NCBI RefSeq assembly: GCF_001579805.1
Contig: NZ_CP014546.1
Coordinates: forward strand, 5,022,001-5,086,000
From: Pseudomonas azotoformans
Lineage (GTDB): Bacteria > Pseudomonadota > Gammaproteobacteria > Pseudomonadales > Pseudomonadaceae
DNA: 64,000 nt
Direction: 5' to 3'
This document shows positions 27,321 to 36,958 of the stretch, one piece after another. Below the pieces are notes generated by a model. It searched no databases, was not told the DNA's origin, and saw nothing but the letters and a program-made list of their open reading frames with translations. The translations under genes and the position numbers were made by a program. How positions within the stretch are numbered: the first letter of the stretch is position 1; the number at the start of each line of letters is the position of its first letter.

Positions 27321-28892
27321 ATGACTCTGACGGGCAAAATGCTGATCGGTCAGCAACTCATTTCCGGAAACCGCGAGGCGATCCGGGCGATCAATCCCGC
27401 CACCGATACCCCCATGGAACCGGCCTATCCAGGCGGCGACGGCGAACAGGTGGCCCAGGCGTGTGCCTTGGCGTGGGCGGCGTTTGATAAGTACCGCGAA
27501 ACGTCGCTGGAGGCGCGTGCCAGCTTTCTTGAAGCCATCGCCACGCAGATCGAAGCCCTGGGTGATGAGCTGATCGAACGTGCCGTTGCCGAAACCGGCC
27601 TGCCCCACGCGCGCATCCAAGGCGAACGCGGGCGCACCTGCGGCCAACTGCGCACCTTTGCTCGCACCGTACGCGCCGGGGAATGGCTGGATGTGCGGGT
27701 GGACCCTTCACAGCCGCAACGCCAGCCACTGCCTCGTCCAGACCTGCGCCAGCGCCATATCGCGCTGGGCCCGGTGGCCGTGTTCGGTGCGAGCAATTTC
27801 CCCCTGGCGTTTTCCGTAGCCGGTGGCGACACCGCCTCCGCGCTGGCCGCCGGTTGCCCAGTGGTGGTCAAGGCCCATGGCGCGCATCCGGGCACCAGTG
27901 AACTGGTGGGCCGGGCGGTGGCGCAGGCAGTCAAGGCTTGTGGCTTGCCCGAAGGCGTGTTTTCGCTGTTGTACGGTTCGGGACGCGAGGTGGGGATTGC
28001 GCTGGTCACCGATCCGCGCATCAAGGCGGTTGGTTTCACCGGCTCGCGCAGCGGTGGCGTGGCGTTGACCCAAGCGGCGCAGGCCCGGCCCGAGCCGATT
28101 CCGGTGTATGCGGAGATGAGTTCGATCAATCCGGTGTATCTGTTCCCAGCCGCACTCACCACACGCGGTGAAGCGTTGGCGAAAGGCTTTGTGGCGTCGC
28201 TGACTCAGGGTGCCGGGCAGTTTTGCACCAACCCAGGTTTGGTGATCGCCGTACAAGGGCCCGCGCTGGATCGTTTTATCGGCACGGCCAGTGAAATGCT
28301 GCCCAACTGTGCAGCGCAGACCATGCTGACCCCCGGCATTTTCAGTGCCTTCGATGCAGGCGTGGCCGCACTGACAGAACACGCCAAGGTGGCGGCAAAA
28401 GGGTTGCCAGCAGAAGGCCCCAACAGAGGCCAAGCCCACCTGTTCGTGACTCAGGCCAAGGATTTTTTAGCCAATGAACACCTGCAAGCCGAAGTCTTCG
28501 GCGCCGCTTCATTGATCGTCGTATGCGCCAATAACCAAGAGATGCATCAGGTTTCCGAGCACTTGGAGGGCCAACTGACCGCCACCTTACAGATGGATGA
28601 CGAAGATCTGCCAAGCGCCAAAGCCCTGCTGCCGTTGCTTGAGCGCAAGGCCGGGCGCCTGCTGGTCAATGGTTGGCCGACGGGTGTGGAAGTCTGTGAT
28701 GCCATGGTGCATGGCGGCCCCTTCCCCGCCACGTCAGACTCGCGCAGCACCTCGGTGGGCACGGCGGCGATCCAACGGTTTTTGCGACCGGTGTGTTATC
28801 AGGACTTCCCCGATGCGCTGTTGCCTGCTGCACTCCAGCACGGCAACCCGTTGCTGCTGCGGCGCCTGCTCGATGGCCAGAGGGAGGCGTAG
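27321..28892 (+). CDS. lhpG: 2-oxoglutarate semialdehyde (2,5-dioxovalerate) dehydrogenase
   Basis: 523-residue NAD(P)-dependent aldehyde dehydrogenase. The catalytic residues are Cys302 ([11 protein letters not shown]) and Glu265 ([11 protein letters not shown]); the cofactor loop is [11 protein letters not shown]. It belongs to the long KGSADH type used in the hydroxyproline and pentose/aldarate routes, producing 2-oxoglutarate. It ends 3 bases before the next gene, so the two are translationally linked. Confidence 0.88.
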   Translation: MTLTGKMLIGQQLISGNREAIRAINPATDTPMEPAYPGGDGEQVAQACALAWAAFDKYRETSLEARASFLEAIATQIEALGDELIERAVAETGLPHARIQGERGRTCGQLRTFARTVRAGEWLDVRVDPSQPQRQPLPRPDLRQRHIALGPVAVFGASNFPLAFSVAGGDTASALAAGCPVVVKAHGAHPGTSELVGRAVAQAVKACGLPEGVFSLLYGSGREVGIALVTDPRIKAVGFTGSRSGGVALTQAAQARPEPIPVYAEMSSINPVYLFPAALTTRGEALAKGFVASLTQGAGQFCTNPGLVIAVQGPALDRFIGTASEMLPNCAAQTMLTPGIFSAFDAGVAALTEHAKVAAKGLPAEGPNRGQAHLFVTQAKDFLANEHLQAEVFGAASLIVVCANNQEMHQVSEHLEGQLTATLQMDDEDLPSAKALLPLLERKAGRLLVNGWPTGVEVCDAMVHGGPFPATSDSRSTSVGTAAIQRFLRPVCYQDFPDALLPAALQHGNPLLLRRLLDGQREA

Positions 28893-28895
28893 GCC

Positions 28896-30134
28896 ATGTC
28901 CGATGCGGATATCGTCGTGGTCGGCGCCGGCATTATCGGCGTCGCCTGCGCGCTGCAACTGGCGCGTCAGGGCCAGCAAGTGCGGGTAGTCGACCCGCAG
29001 GAACCCGGCATGGGCGCGTCCTATGGCAACGCCGGGCACTTGGCGACCGAACAGGTGTTCCCCATTGCCGACCTGTCGATCCTCAAGCGCTTGCCCGGCA
29101 TGCTGCTGGACCCCATGGGCCCGCTGCGCCTGGATTGGAAATACCTGCCGCGCGCCCTGCCCTGGTTCGTGCGCTTGTTGCTGAACCTGCGCCCAGCGAG
29201 TTACCAGCGCACGGTCGCGGGTATCCGTACGCTCAATGAAGGTAGCCTGGGTGCGTGGCAGCGCCTGCTGCACAGCATCGGGCAGCCGGAGTTGTTGCGC
29301 GAGGACGGCTCGCTGCTGGTGTTTGAGCGGGCGGAATCACGGGAAGCCCTCAATGCCTTGCAGCAGCGCATGCAACAGCAGCAAGTGCCGGTCACGTTCT
29401 GGTCCGGCGATGCCATACGCCAGGCTGCACCGCAGTTGAGCGACAACATTCAGGGCGGGCTGTTTTTCCCCGGCACCGGGCACTTTATTGATCCTTACCA
29501 CGTGGTCTGCGAACTGGTGCGTGCGGCCAAGGCCAGCGGCGTGCAGTTTCTTAAACGCCACGTGCTGGATGGCCGCGTCGACGCACAAGGCGTTTCACTC
29601 ACCACTGACCAGGGACCGCTGTCCGCGCGCCAGGTGCTGATCGCCTGCGGCGCCCACTCGGCCAAACTGACCGCCGCCCTGACCGGCAAAAAAGTCCCGC
29701 TGGACACGGAGCGCGGCTACCACCTGATGCTGCCCCATGAACACCATCGCCTGCCGTTTGCCGTCACTTCCCTGGAACGAAAATTCATCATGACCCCCAT
29801 GACCGACGGCCTGCGCCTGGCCGGCACGGTGGAATTCGCCGGCCTCGATCGCCCGGCGAATATGCAGCGCGCCTGGCAGTTGCATCGGTTGAGCCAGGGG
29901 TTGTTTCGCGAGGACCTGAGTGCAGAAGGTGCAACTTCGTGGATGGGGTTCCGGCCGTCGTTGCCGGATTCATTGCCCGTGATTGATCGGGTGTGTGATG
30001 GGAAGGTGCTGCTTGCGTTTGGGCATCAGCATCTGGGGTTGACGCAGGCGGCGGTGACGGCGGAATGGGTTGGGGAGTTGGCATTACCAACGAATAAGCC
30101 GACGCCCATACAGTATCGACTGAGCCGATTTTAA
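28896..30134 (+). CDS. FAD-dependent D-hydroxyproline dehydrogenase (D-amino-acid dehydrogenase family)
   Basis: 412 residues of the DAO family. The N-terminal dinucleotide-binding motif VVGAGIIG is at residues 7-14, followed by the acid that binds ribose (VRVVDPQEPGMGASYGNAGHL, DadA-like). Near the C-terminus GFRPSLPDSLPVIDR and LLAFGHQHLGLTQA close the FAD site. In context it oxidises cis-4-hydroxy-D-proline to the pyrroline. It is the single-subunit type rather than the three-subunit complex known in P. aeruginosa. AGGGAGG precedes the ATG. Last gene of the cluster. Confidence 0.85.
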   Translation: MSDADIVVVGAGIIGVACALQLARQGQQVRVVDPQEPGMGASYGNAGHLATEQVFPIADLSILKRLPGMLLDPMGPLRLDWKYLPRALPWFVRLLLNLRPASYQRTVAGIRTLNEGSLGAWQRLLHSIGQPELLREDGSLLVFERAESREALNALQQRMQQQQVPVTFWSGDAIRQAAPQLSDNIQGGLFFPGTGHFIDPYHVVCELVRAAKASGVQFLKRHVLDGRVDAQGVSLTTDQGPLSARQVLIACGAHSAKLTAALTGKKVPLDTERGYHLMLPHEHHRLPFAVTSLERKFIMTPMTDGLRLAGTVEFAGLDRPANMQRAWQLHRLSQGLFREDLSAEGATSWMGFRPSLPDSLPVIDRVCDGKVLLAFGHQHLGLTQAAVTAEWVGELALPTNKPTPIQYRLSRF

Positions 30135-30157
30135 CGAATGAATGAAGAATCAGAGAC

Positions 30158-30178
30158 GTCCTACATGACGCGTAGGAC
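30158..30178. repeat. Inverted repeat downstream of hydroxyproline operon
   Basis: GTCCTAC (30158-30164) and GTAGGAC (30172-30178) are separated by 7 bases. The hairpin lies 24 bases after the dehydrogenase stop but has no T-run, so it may be a weak terminator or a protein-binding site. The rest of this 234-base gap shows nothing further that I can support. Confidence 0.35.
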
Positions 30179-30368
30179 ATACTCTATCGTTTTAATGAGT
30201 ACCTCTGAAAGGCGGATTTCAGCGGGTTATAACGCATTGACGATGCGCTTCCCCAAGGAACGGGCTCGCTGGTCTTTGGGCTCATAAACATTACGTGACG
30301 ATTCTGCGCTTTATCGCCGAAACACAGCTGTTAAATCAGAAGCGGCCCCTCCGGATGAGACCGCGACC

Positions 30369-32996
30369 GTGAAAAAACAACTATCGACTGCCACAGTGAG
30401 CGGTTGGTGCTGGGTTGGCAAACTGACACCGCCGTTGTTACTGCTGACATCCTTGCCTCGACAGCCGCTGCTTGATGCGTTCCATGCACGAATCAAAGGT
30501 CCATTGACTCTGGTGGTCGCACCCGCTGGGTACGGCAAGACGACGCTCCTCATGCAGTGGCGTCAATCCCTTTTATCAACTGCGAGGCCCGCCGTCATTG
30601 CCTGGCTTTCATTGGATGAGGCCGACAGTGACCCCAATCGCTTCCTGTCGTATCTAATCCTTACGCTGGACCGTGCAGGGCTTGATCTTGGACATTTGGT
30701 GCGGCTTGCTCACGACCAGTCACTGGATGCTCAACCGCACCGCACGATTACTGCCCTGCTCCACGCAATTGCCAGGGAAAATAGACAGGTCACGTTGTTT
30801 CTTGACGATTATCACGTGGCGGCTACCCCGCAACTCAACGTCATCGTACAGGCTCTGCTTGAACAGGCTGCCCCGTGGATGGAATGGGTGGTGGCTGTAC
30901 GCATTCGCCCTGACTGGCCGCTGACGCAATGGAAGGCCAATGGTTGGGTGCACGAAGTCTCGGCACACGCCTTGATGCTTACGAAGGCAGAAACCGCAGC
31001 CATACTAGGGCCCGATATTCCGCCCGCCGAACTCGCTCACCTACATGATAAAACCGAAGGCTGGGCAGTAGCCGTGCAGCTGGCACGCCTGTGGCGGACC
31101 AACGGCGATACTTCGTTGAATAGCCTCGCTGCGTTCTCGGGACGCGTCACCGATATTGCTGATTACCTGACGGGACAAGTGGTGCAACGCTTATCCGCAG
31201 TGTGCCAGGCTTTTTTGCGCGACATGGCGCTTCTGGAGCGCTTCAACGCCGAGTTGGCCGATTCGGTACGTGAACGTCACGACAGCGCACAGTTACTGAG
31301 GCAACTGGCCCACCTCGATGCTCTATTGGTGCCGTTGGATGCCAGCCGTCAGTGGTTTCGCTTCCACCGGTTGCTGCAGGACTTTCTCAAACAGAGCATT
31401 GATGCAAGTGCCGCGCGGGACATTCACTATGCAGCAGCACAATGGTTGGCTGAAGAAAAGGACTGGATTCAGGCGGTCGCTTATGCGCTACGTGCCCGTG
31501 ATACGCGACTGGCAGTGGATCTGGTCGTACGTGCCGGCAGCTGGAAAGTAGTGCTTTTCCACGGTATTCGTTACGCCCAAAGCCTGCTGCAGCAGTTTGA
31601 CAAACAAACCCTGGGGGCCGAGCCGGATCTTCTATTGCTCCAAGCGTACTTGCACGCCAAGCTAGGCGAGCACGCGCTTGCAGGCCAATCACTCGGCCTC
31701 GTCCAAGACAGAACCCGCAATGATCAACGTCTGGCAGGCGACTTTCATGTGGTTCAGACCCTCGCTTGCGCCTATGTGGACTGCTTTGATCTACCTCAAT
31801 ACGACGGCATCCCAAGCGAAAACCTGCTGGCCATCGGCACACTTGAGTGTGTACATGCCTTGCAGGCATTGACCGAGGGCCAACTGCCGCTGGCCCTGCG
31901 GATCATTCGTTCGGCACACATCAAGATGCGTCTGATCGCCTGCCCGCGGGGTGAAAACTATTGCCGGGTTCATGAGGCACAGGTGCTGGCACTGGCGGGT
32001 GATATTCCGGCGTCAGCGCAGATGGTTGAAAATGCATTGGTCGTCGCCGTCAACCAGTTCGGCAACGAAAGCTCAGTACGGGCGCTGGTAGGTTGTCTCA
32101 AGGCACAGCACCTGTATTGGCAAGGTGACTGGACCGAGGTCATGCCTTGGGTGCGTGATGGCTGGACCTCTCTGGAACACACCGATGGTTGGCTGGACAT
32201 CGCGGCAGGGACTGCTGAGGTGGCTTGGCGCACAGTGCTGCGAACCCAAGGCATGCAGCCGGCGCTGCTCGAGCTGGAGCATGTGTCACAGCTCGCCATT
32301 GCGCGAAATTGGCGAAGGCTGGAGCAATTGGTTGGAGCCTGGCGTGTGGATCTTCTGGTGCAAGCAGGATTTCTGTCTCAGGCCCGTCAAGAATCATTGG
32401 CTGCGCACCTGGAAAGTGCCGCGGACAACGCCCAGGACTGGCGCAACCAAGAAGCATCAATGCTGGCATTGGCCAAACTGCAGTTTGCAACAGGCGCTTC
32501 CAGTGCGGCGCTCAACCGACTCGTACAAGGAGCACGCAGCTTGCAGCACAGCGGCTTGCAAATGCCTGCGTGGCGCCTGCAGGTACTGACACTGACGGCG
32601 TTTGGCAAGGGGCATGCTATCGAGCACGACGCCACGCTTGCATCAATTCCTGAACAGCTATTACCAGGCCTGTTACTGGAGGCCGGGCCCTGTTTGCTGC
32701 CTGCATTGGAAGCCTGTGTCGATATCAATGGACGCCTGACCGCAATCATCACTCGGCTGCGCGGTTGGCGTGCCCATCCCGTTCGCTCACGCATGCCCTT
32801 TAGCGCAAAGGAGACGCAAATCCTGTCTCTGCTCGTCGAAGGTCAAACTAACAAAGCGATTGCCCAGGGTATGGATATTTCCGAAAACACCGTGAAATTC
32901 CACCTCAAACACATATTTTCCAAACTGCGCGTCGATAACCGGACATCAGCCATAGCGGCGGCTTTGCGACTTGGCGTAGTGGGTCCCCCGCATTAG
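30369..32996 (+). CDS. MalT/LuxR-type ATP-dependent transcriptional activator
   Basis: 875 residues. The STAND-type NTPase domain begins with KLTPPLLLLTSLPRQPLLDA, Walker A is VAPAGYGKTTL (residues 50-60) and Walker B is VTLFLDDYH near residue 145. A long TPR-like helical middle region (residues ~350-800) is presumably the sensor. The C-terminus has a LuxR HTH (FSAKETQILSLLVEGQTNKA and the recognition helix ISENTVKFHLKHIFSKL). Translation starts at GTG. It precedes the hyu-like cluster and probably activates it; the inducer is unknown. Confidence 0.88.
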   Translation: MKKQLSTATVSGWCWVGKLTPPLLLLTSLPRQPLLDAFHARIKGPLTLVVAPAGYGKTTLLMQWRQSLLSTARPAVIAWLSLDEADSDPNRFLSYLILTLDRAGLDLGHLVRLAHDQSLDAQPHRTITALLHAIARENRQVTLFLDDYHVAATPQLNVIVQALLEQAAPWMEWVVAVRIRPDWPLTQWKANGWVHEVSAHALMLTKAETAAILGPDIPPAELAHLHDKTEGWAVAVQLARLWRTNGDTSLNSLAAFSGRVTDIADYLTGQVVQRLSAVCQAFLRDMALLERFNAELADSVRERHDSAQLLRQLAHLDALLVPLDASRQWFRFHRLLQDFLKQSIDASAARDIHYAAAQWLAEEKDWIQAVAYALRARDTRLAVDLVVRAGSWKVVLFHGIRYAQSLLQQFDKQTLGAEPDLLLLQAYLHAKLGEHALAGQSLGLVQDRTRNDQRLAGDFHVVQTLACAYVDCFDLPQYDGIPSENLLAIGTLECVHALQALTEGQLPLALRIIRSAHIKMRLIACPRGENYCRVHEAQVLALAGDIPASAQMVENALVVAVNQFGNESSVRALVGCLKAQHLYWQGDWTEVMPWVRDGWTSLEHTDGWLDIAAGTAEVAWRTVLRTQGMQPALLELEHVSQLAIARNWRRLEQLVGAWRVDLLVQAGFLSQARQESLAAHLESAADNAQDWRNQEASMLALAKLQFATGASSAALNRLVQGARSLQHSGLQMPAWRLQVLTLTAFGKGHAIEHDATLASIPEQLLPGLLLEAGPCLLPALEACVDINGRLTAIITRLRGWRAHPVRSRMPFSAKETQILSLLVEGQTNKAIAQGMDISENTVKFHLKHIFSKLRVDNRTSAIAAALRLGVVGPPH

Positions 32997-33004
32997 TCAC
33001 CAAC

Positions 33005-33078
33005 CTACCCGGATGGGTAGTCGCTATGCGCCCTGCCGCCCAGACCTACCCGCGCCGCGCATAGCCGTCAGCTGACGG
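33005..33078. promoter_or_regulatory. Palindromes upstream of hyuA, candidate activator sites
   Basis: CTACCC-GGAT-GGGTAG (33005-33020) is a perfect inverted repeat, a further CTACCC half lies at 33046-33051, and a 14-bp perfect palindrome CCGTCAGCTGACGG covers 33065-33078. All sit in the 159-base gap between the MalT-type regulator gene and hyuA, where an activator would bind. Confidence 0.4.
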
Positions 33079-33155
33079 CCCGCCCTAGCATCCATGAACA
33101 CCAGCGAGAAGCCCTCTTCTGGCTAAAAAAACTCAAATACAGCAGGAGATGCCCT

Positions 33156-35240
33156 GTGGGAATGGACGGCAAAACAGTGCGTGTAGCCACCGACGTCGGC
33201 GGTACTTTCACCGACCTTGTGTACTTCGAAAACGATCCCGCCACCGGTGAACAGCAGATTCGTACCGCCAAAGTCGACACCACTCCGCCGAACTTTGCGC
33301 AAGGTGTACTCAACGTTATCCGTAAAGCCGACGTCGACTTGAGCACCGTGGATTTCCTGGCCCACGGCACCACGGTGGTGATCAATGCGCTGACCGAGCG
33401 CCGGGGGGTCAAGACCGGATTGATCACCACCCAAGGCTTTCGAGATGTGCTGGAAATCGCCCGCGCCAATCGCCCGGATTACTTCAACCTCAAATGGGTC
33501 AAACCTGCGCCCTTTGTGCCGCGCTACTTGCGCCGCGAAGTATCCGGACGTCTGCACACCAACGGACAAGAGCGGGAACCTCTGGATCTCTCACAAATCA
33601 GCGGGATACTCGACGCTTTCCGCGCCGACGGCGTAGAAGCCATAGCAATCTGCCTGCTGCATGCCTACGCCAACCCCGTCCATGAACAAGCGGTTCTGGC
33701 GCTGATACGCGAGCTCTGGCCAGACGTCTCTGTAGTCGCTTCCCATCAGATCACCCGCGAATGGCGCGAGTATGAACGCTCAAGCACTACCGTGCTGTCA
33801 GCCTACGTTCAGCCCATTGCTGCACGCTACCTCGACGATCTGGCAAACGGTTTGCGCGAAGGCGGCTACAAAGCCCCGCTGTACATCATGCAGTCCAACT
33901 GTGGCGTCGACAGTGTGCAGCACGCCAGGGATATTCCGATCACCATGGTCGAATCCGGTCCAGCCAGTGGTTTCTGGGCGGCGGCCGAACTGGGACGAAT
34001 GATCAACGAGCCTAACGTGTTAGGGCTGGATATTGGCGGAACAACGGCAAAATGCGCCTTGATCCGCAACGGGCAAGTGACGATCAAGACCGATTACTGG
34101 ATTGAGCGCAACCGCACCAACGCTGGCTACCCGATAATGGTGCCCGTGGTCGACCTGGTGGAAATTGGCAATGGTGGTGGATCCATCGCCTGGGTCGACG
34201 ATTTCGACAAGCTGCACGTCGGGCCTCAGTCTGCTGGCGCTACGCCAGGGCCCGCGGCCTACGGCAACGGTGGGACGCAAATTACTACGACCGACGCCAA
34301 CTTGATGCTTGGGCGCATCAATCCGGATTACTTCTGCGGCGGCAACGTGAAGGCTGACCTGCCAGCGGTATCGCAGGGCCTGAACGCTCTAAGCCAGCGC
34401 CTGCAATTGTCGGCGGATGAGGTGGCGCGCGGCATCGTGCGGTTGGCCAACGACAATATGGTCAATGCGTTGAAGCTGGTTTCGCTGAGCCGTGGGCACG
34501 ACCCACGAGAGCTGACGTTGATGGCGTTTGGTGGCGGTGGCGCTATGCACGCTGTGGCCTTGGCCCAGGAGCTAGGCGTCAAGAAGGTCATCGTGCCGCG
34601 CAGCGCTTCGGTGTTTTCCGCCTGGGGAATGACGCTCTCGGATTTGCGCCGTGACCTGTTTATCAATCGCTTTGTGGAAACCTCAGACTGCAACACGCTT
34701 GAGCAAGCGCAGCAGTTTCTCGAAGGACTGATGCACTCCGCCCGTGAGCAATTCGTCGCAGAATCAATTCCCCCGCAGCACGTCGAGCTCCACGTGCACT
34801 GCAAACTGCGTTACCAGAATCAGGAGCACTCCGTCGAGGTACTGCTCAACCCACACGAGCGTCTGAACGCAGATTGGGCAGTCATCGAGCAACGCTTTCA
34901 TGGCGCTTACGAGCAGCACTACACCTACCGTCTGGAAGCCCCGCTGGAGATCATCGGTTTCCACCTGATTGCCGTCGCCCAGATCGGCAAGCTACAGCCG
35001 CAGGCACAACCCATCAGCGGTCGACCGGTAAGCGAAGCCTGTAAAGGAATGCGGTTGGTGGACTACGCCCAGGAGGGTATCCACGAAGCATTCCTCTACG
35101 ACTACGACTTACTTGAGCCCCAAATGACCTTTTCGGGTCCGGCCATCGTTGAGGACGCCGGCACCACGGTGGTGGTGCACCCCGGAAACCGGGTGCACGT
35201 GGATCGCCTTGGCAACCTGCACATCATGATCAACGGCTGA
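33156..35240 (+). CDS. Hydantoinase/oxoprolinase A-type subunit (HyuA-like)
   Basis: 694 residues. The N-terminal phosphate-binding loop is VATDVGGTFTDLV and a second actin-like ATPase loop is LGLDIGGTTAKC, with MAFGGGGAMHAVALA further along, all typical of the HyuA/oxoprolinase/acetone-carboxylase beta family. It is expected to pair with the next gene for ATP-dependent ring opening (or carboxylation) of a cyclic amide or related compound. The start is GTG at 33156 because AGGAG is seven bases upstream; an in-frame ATG at 33162 is too far from it. Confidence 0.85.
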   Translation: MGMDGKTVRVATDVGGTFTDLVYFENDPATGEQQIRTAKVDTTPPNFAQGVLNVIRKADVDLSTVDFLAHGTTVVINALTERRGVKTGLITTQGFRDVLEIARANRPDYFNLKWVKPAPFVPRYLRREVSGRLHTNGQEREPLDLSQISGILDAFRADGVEAIAICLLHAYANPVHEQAVLALIRELWPDVSVVASHQITREWREYERSSTTVLSAYVQPIAARYLDDLANGLREGGYKAPLYIMQSNCGVDSVQHARDIPITMVESGPASGFWAAAELGRMINEPNVLGLDIGGTTAKCALIRNGQVTIKTDYWIERNRTNAGYPIMVPVVDLVEIGNGGGSIAWVDDFDKLHVGPQSAGATPGPAAYGNGGTQITTTDANLMLGRINPDYFCGGNVKADLPAVSQGLNALSQRLQLSADEVARGIVRLANDNMVNALKLVSLSRGHDPRELTLMAFGGGGAMHAVALAQELGVKKVIVPRSASVFSAWGMTLSDLRRDLFINRFVETSDCNTLEQAQQFLEGLMHSAREQFVAESIPPQHVELHVHCKLRYQNQEHSVEVLLNPHERLNADWAVIEQRFHGAYEQHYTYRLEAPLEIIGFHLIAVAQIGKLQPQAQPISGRPVSEACKGMRLVDYAQEGIHEAFLYDYDLLEPQMTFSGPAIVEDAGTTVVVHPGNRVHVDRLGNLHIMING

Positions 35241-35252
35241 AGGAGCATTGCT

Positions 35253-36911
35253 ATGAATACCCTCGACATCTTCACCCGCGACATCATCCAGAACTCACTC
35301 CAGGCGATTGCCGACGAGATGTTCAGCGCAATGCGTAACGCTGCGATGAGCCCGGTGATCTATGAAGTGCTGGACATGGGCACAGGCATCACCGACGCCC
35401 AAGGCGAGATCGCCAGTTCGGGTGCAGGCATTCCGGCATTTGTGGGCGTACTGGACAAGGCGGTAAAAAAAATCCTGCTGCATCATCCCCAGACCAGCGA
35501 CATCGAGGATGGCGATGTTTTCATCAGCAACGACCCCCACGACGGCGCTGTTACCCATCTGAACGACGTAGTGCTGGCCATGCCCGTATTTGCCAACGGC
35601 CAGTTGGTCGCCTGGACCGCCAACATAGCCCATTGGAACGATGTCGGCGGCAGAGTACCCGGCTCGCTCTCCACAGACGCCACGGATATCTTTCAAGAAG
35701 GCCTGCGTCTGGCGTCGGTCAAGCTGATCAGCAAAGGGCAACCAATCCGCTCGGTATTACAGATTTTACACGCCAACACGCGCATGCCGGACTTTATGGA
35801 GGGTGACCTGTGGGCCGGCGTGGCCGCCGTGCGTAACGGTGCGAAGCGTTTGCGCGAATTGAACGACAAGTACGGCAGCGCACTGTTTTTGCTAGCGATG
35901 AAAGACTTCATGGACCTGGGCGAGAAGGTCTCGCTCAAGGCGCTGGCTACATTGCCTGCCGGCCAGTTCAGCCTAGAGGAAGTGCAAGACGATGGCAGCG
36001 TGTTCAAGGTGCGCATCGATATCCGCGACACCGAACTGGTGATTGATCTGCGCGAAAACCCCGACCAATGCCTTGGGCCGACCAACTTGAGCCGCGACGG
36101 TGCAGTGGTTGCGGCGCAGATGGCTTTCAAGGCACTCACCGCCCCCCAAGGTATTACCAATGGCGGCACCTTTCGCCCCCTCAGAGTGCTGACTCGACCC
36201 GGCTCATTGTTCGATGCCCAATTGCCGGCCGCTGAAGGCTTCTATTTCGAGAACCTGATTCGGGTTCATGACCTGATCCTGTGCTGCCTGGCACAGCAGT
36301 TCCCGGACCGTTTGCCTGCCGGCAATTTCGCCTCGGTGTGTGCCACGATCATTGGCGGCGTTCACCCGGAAACAGGGCGCATGTTCACTTTGGTTGAGCC
36401 GGAAATCGGCGGCTGGGGCGCCGATTCTAGTCGCGACGGCAACAATGCCGTGTATTCCGGACTGCATGGAGAAACCTACAACTGCCCTGTTGAAGTCTGT
36501 GAGGCGCGCTATGGGCTGTATGTCGAACAGCTTGCGCTGAATGACGAACCGGGTGGGCATGGCCAGTTCCGTGGCGGCCGTGGCATCTGTATCGACTATC
36601 GGATTCTCGCGGATGGCAGCTTCATGACCTGCGGCTATACCCGCTCGGTCATACCGCCTTGGGGACTGGAGCAAGGTGCAGAAGGAACACCCAATTACGT
36701 AGAAGTCGTCAGCAAGGATGGCGAGCGCCAGCGCTACAGCATGGCCAGCGGTATCACCTTGAATGCCGGTGATCTGGTCAAGGTGCGCACCGGTGCAGGC
36801 GGCGGTTATGGCTGCGCGCGCCAACGTGATCCAGCCGCAGTACGCGATGATCTGAAGAACGGTTATGTCGATGCCGCATCCGCACATTCAGTGTACGGCC
36901 TGACGATCTGA
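35253..36911 (+). CDS. Hydantoinase/oxoprolinase B-type subunit (HyuB-like)
   Basis: 552 residues of the HyuB family. Hallmarks are the opening DIFTRDIIQNSLQAIADEM, DGDVFISNDPHDGAVTHLNDV, NIAHWNDVGGRVPGS and the C-terminal GAGGGYGCARQRDPAAVRDDL. It starts 12 bases after hyuA with GGAGC upstream and forms the catalytic partner. The pair could act on hydantoins, 5-oxoproline or another lactam; the neighbouring hydantoin-racemase-like gene favours a hydantoin-type substrate. Confidence 0.85.
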   Translation: MNTLDIFTRDIIQNSLQAIADEMFSAMRNAAMSPVIYEVLDMGTGITDAQGEIASSGAGIPAFVGVLDKAVKKILLHHPQTSDIEDGDVFISNDPHDGAVTHLNDVVLAMPVFANGQLVAWTANIAHWNDVGGRVPGSLSTDATDIFQEGLRLASVKLISKGQPIRSVLQILHANTRMPDFMEGDLWAGVAAVRNGAKRLRELNDKYGSALFLLAMKDFMDLGEKVSLKALATLPAGQFSLEEVQDDGSVFKVRIDIRDTELVIDLRENPDQCLGPTNLSRDGAVVAAQMAFKALTAPQGITNGGTFRPLRVLTRPGSLFDAQLPAAEGFYFENLIRVHDLILCCLAQQFPDRLPAGNFASVCATIIGGVHPETGRMFTLVEPEIGGWGADSSRDGNNAVYSGLHGETYNCPVEVCEARYGLYVEQLALNDEPGGHGQFRGGRGICIDYRILADGSFMTCGYTRSVIPPWGLEQGAEGTPNYVEVVSKDGERQRYSMASGITLNAGDLVKVRTGAGGGYGCARQRDPAAVRDDLKNGYVDAASAHSVYGLTI

Positions 36912-36958
36912 CACGGACCTTCAGCCCTCAAGAACAACAACAAAAAGAGAGCATTACC

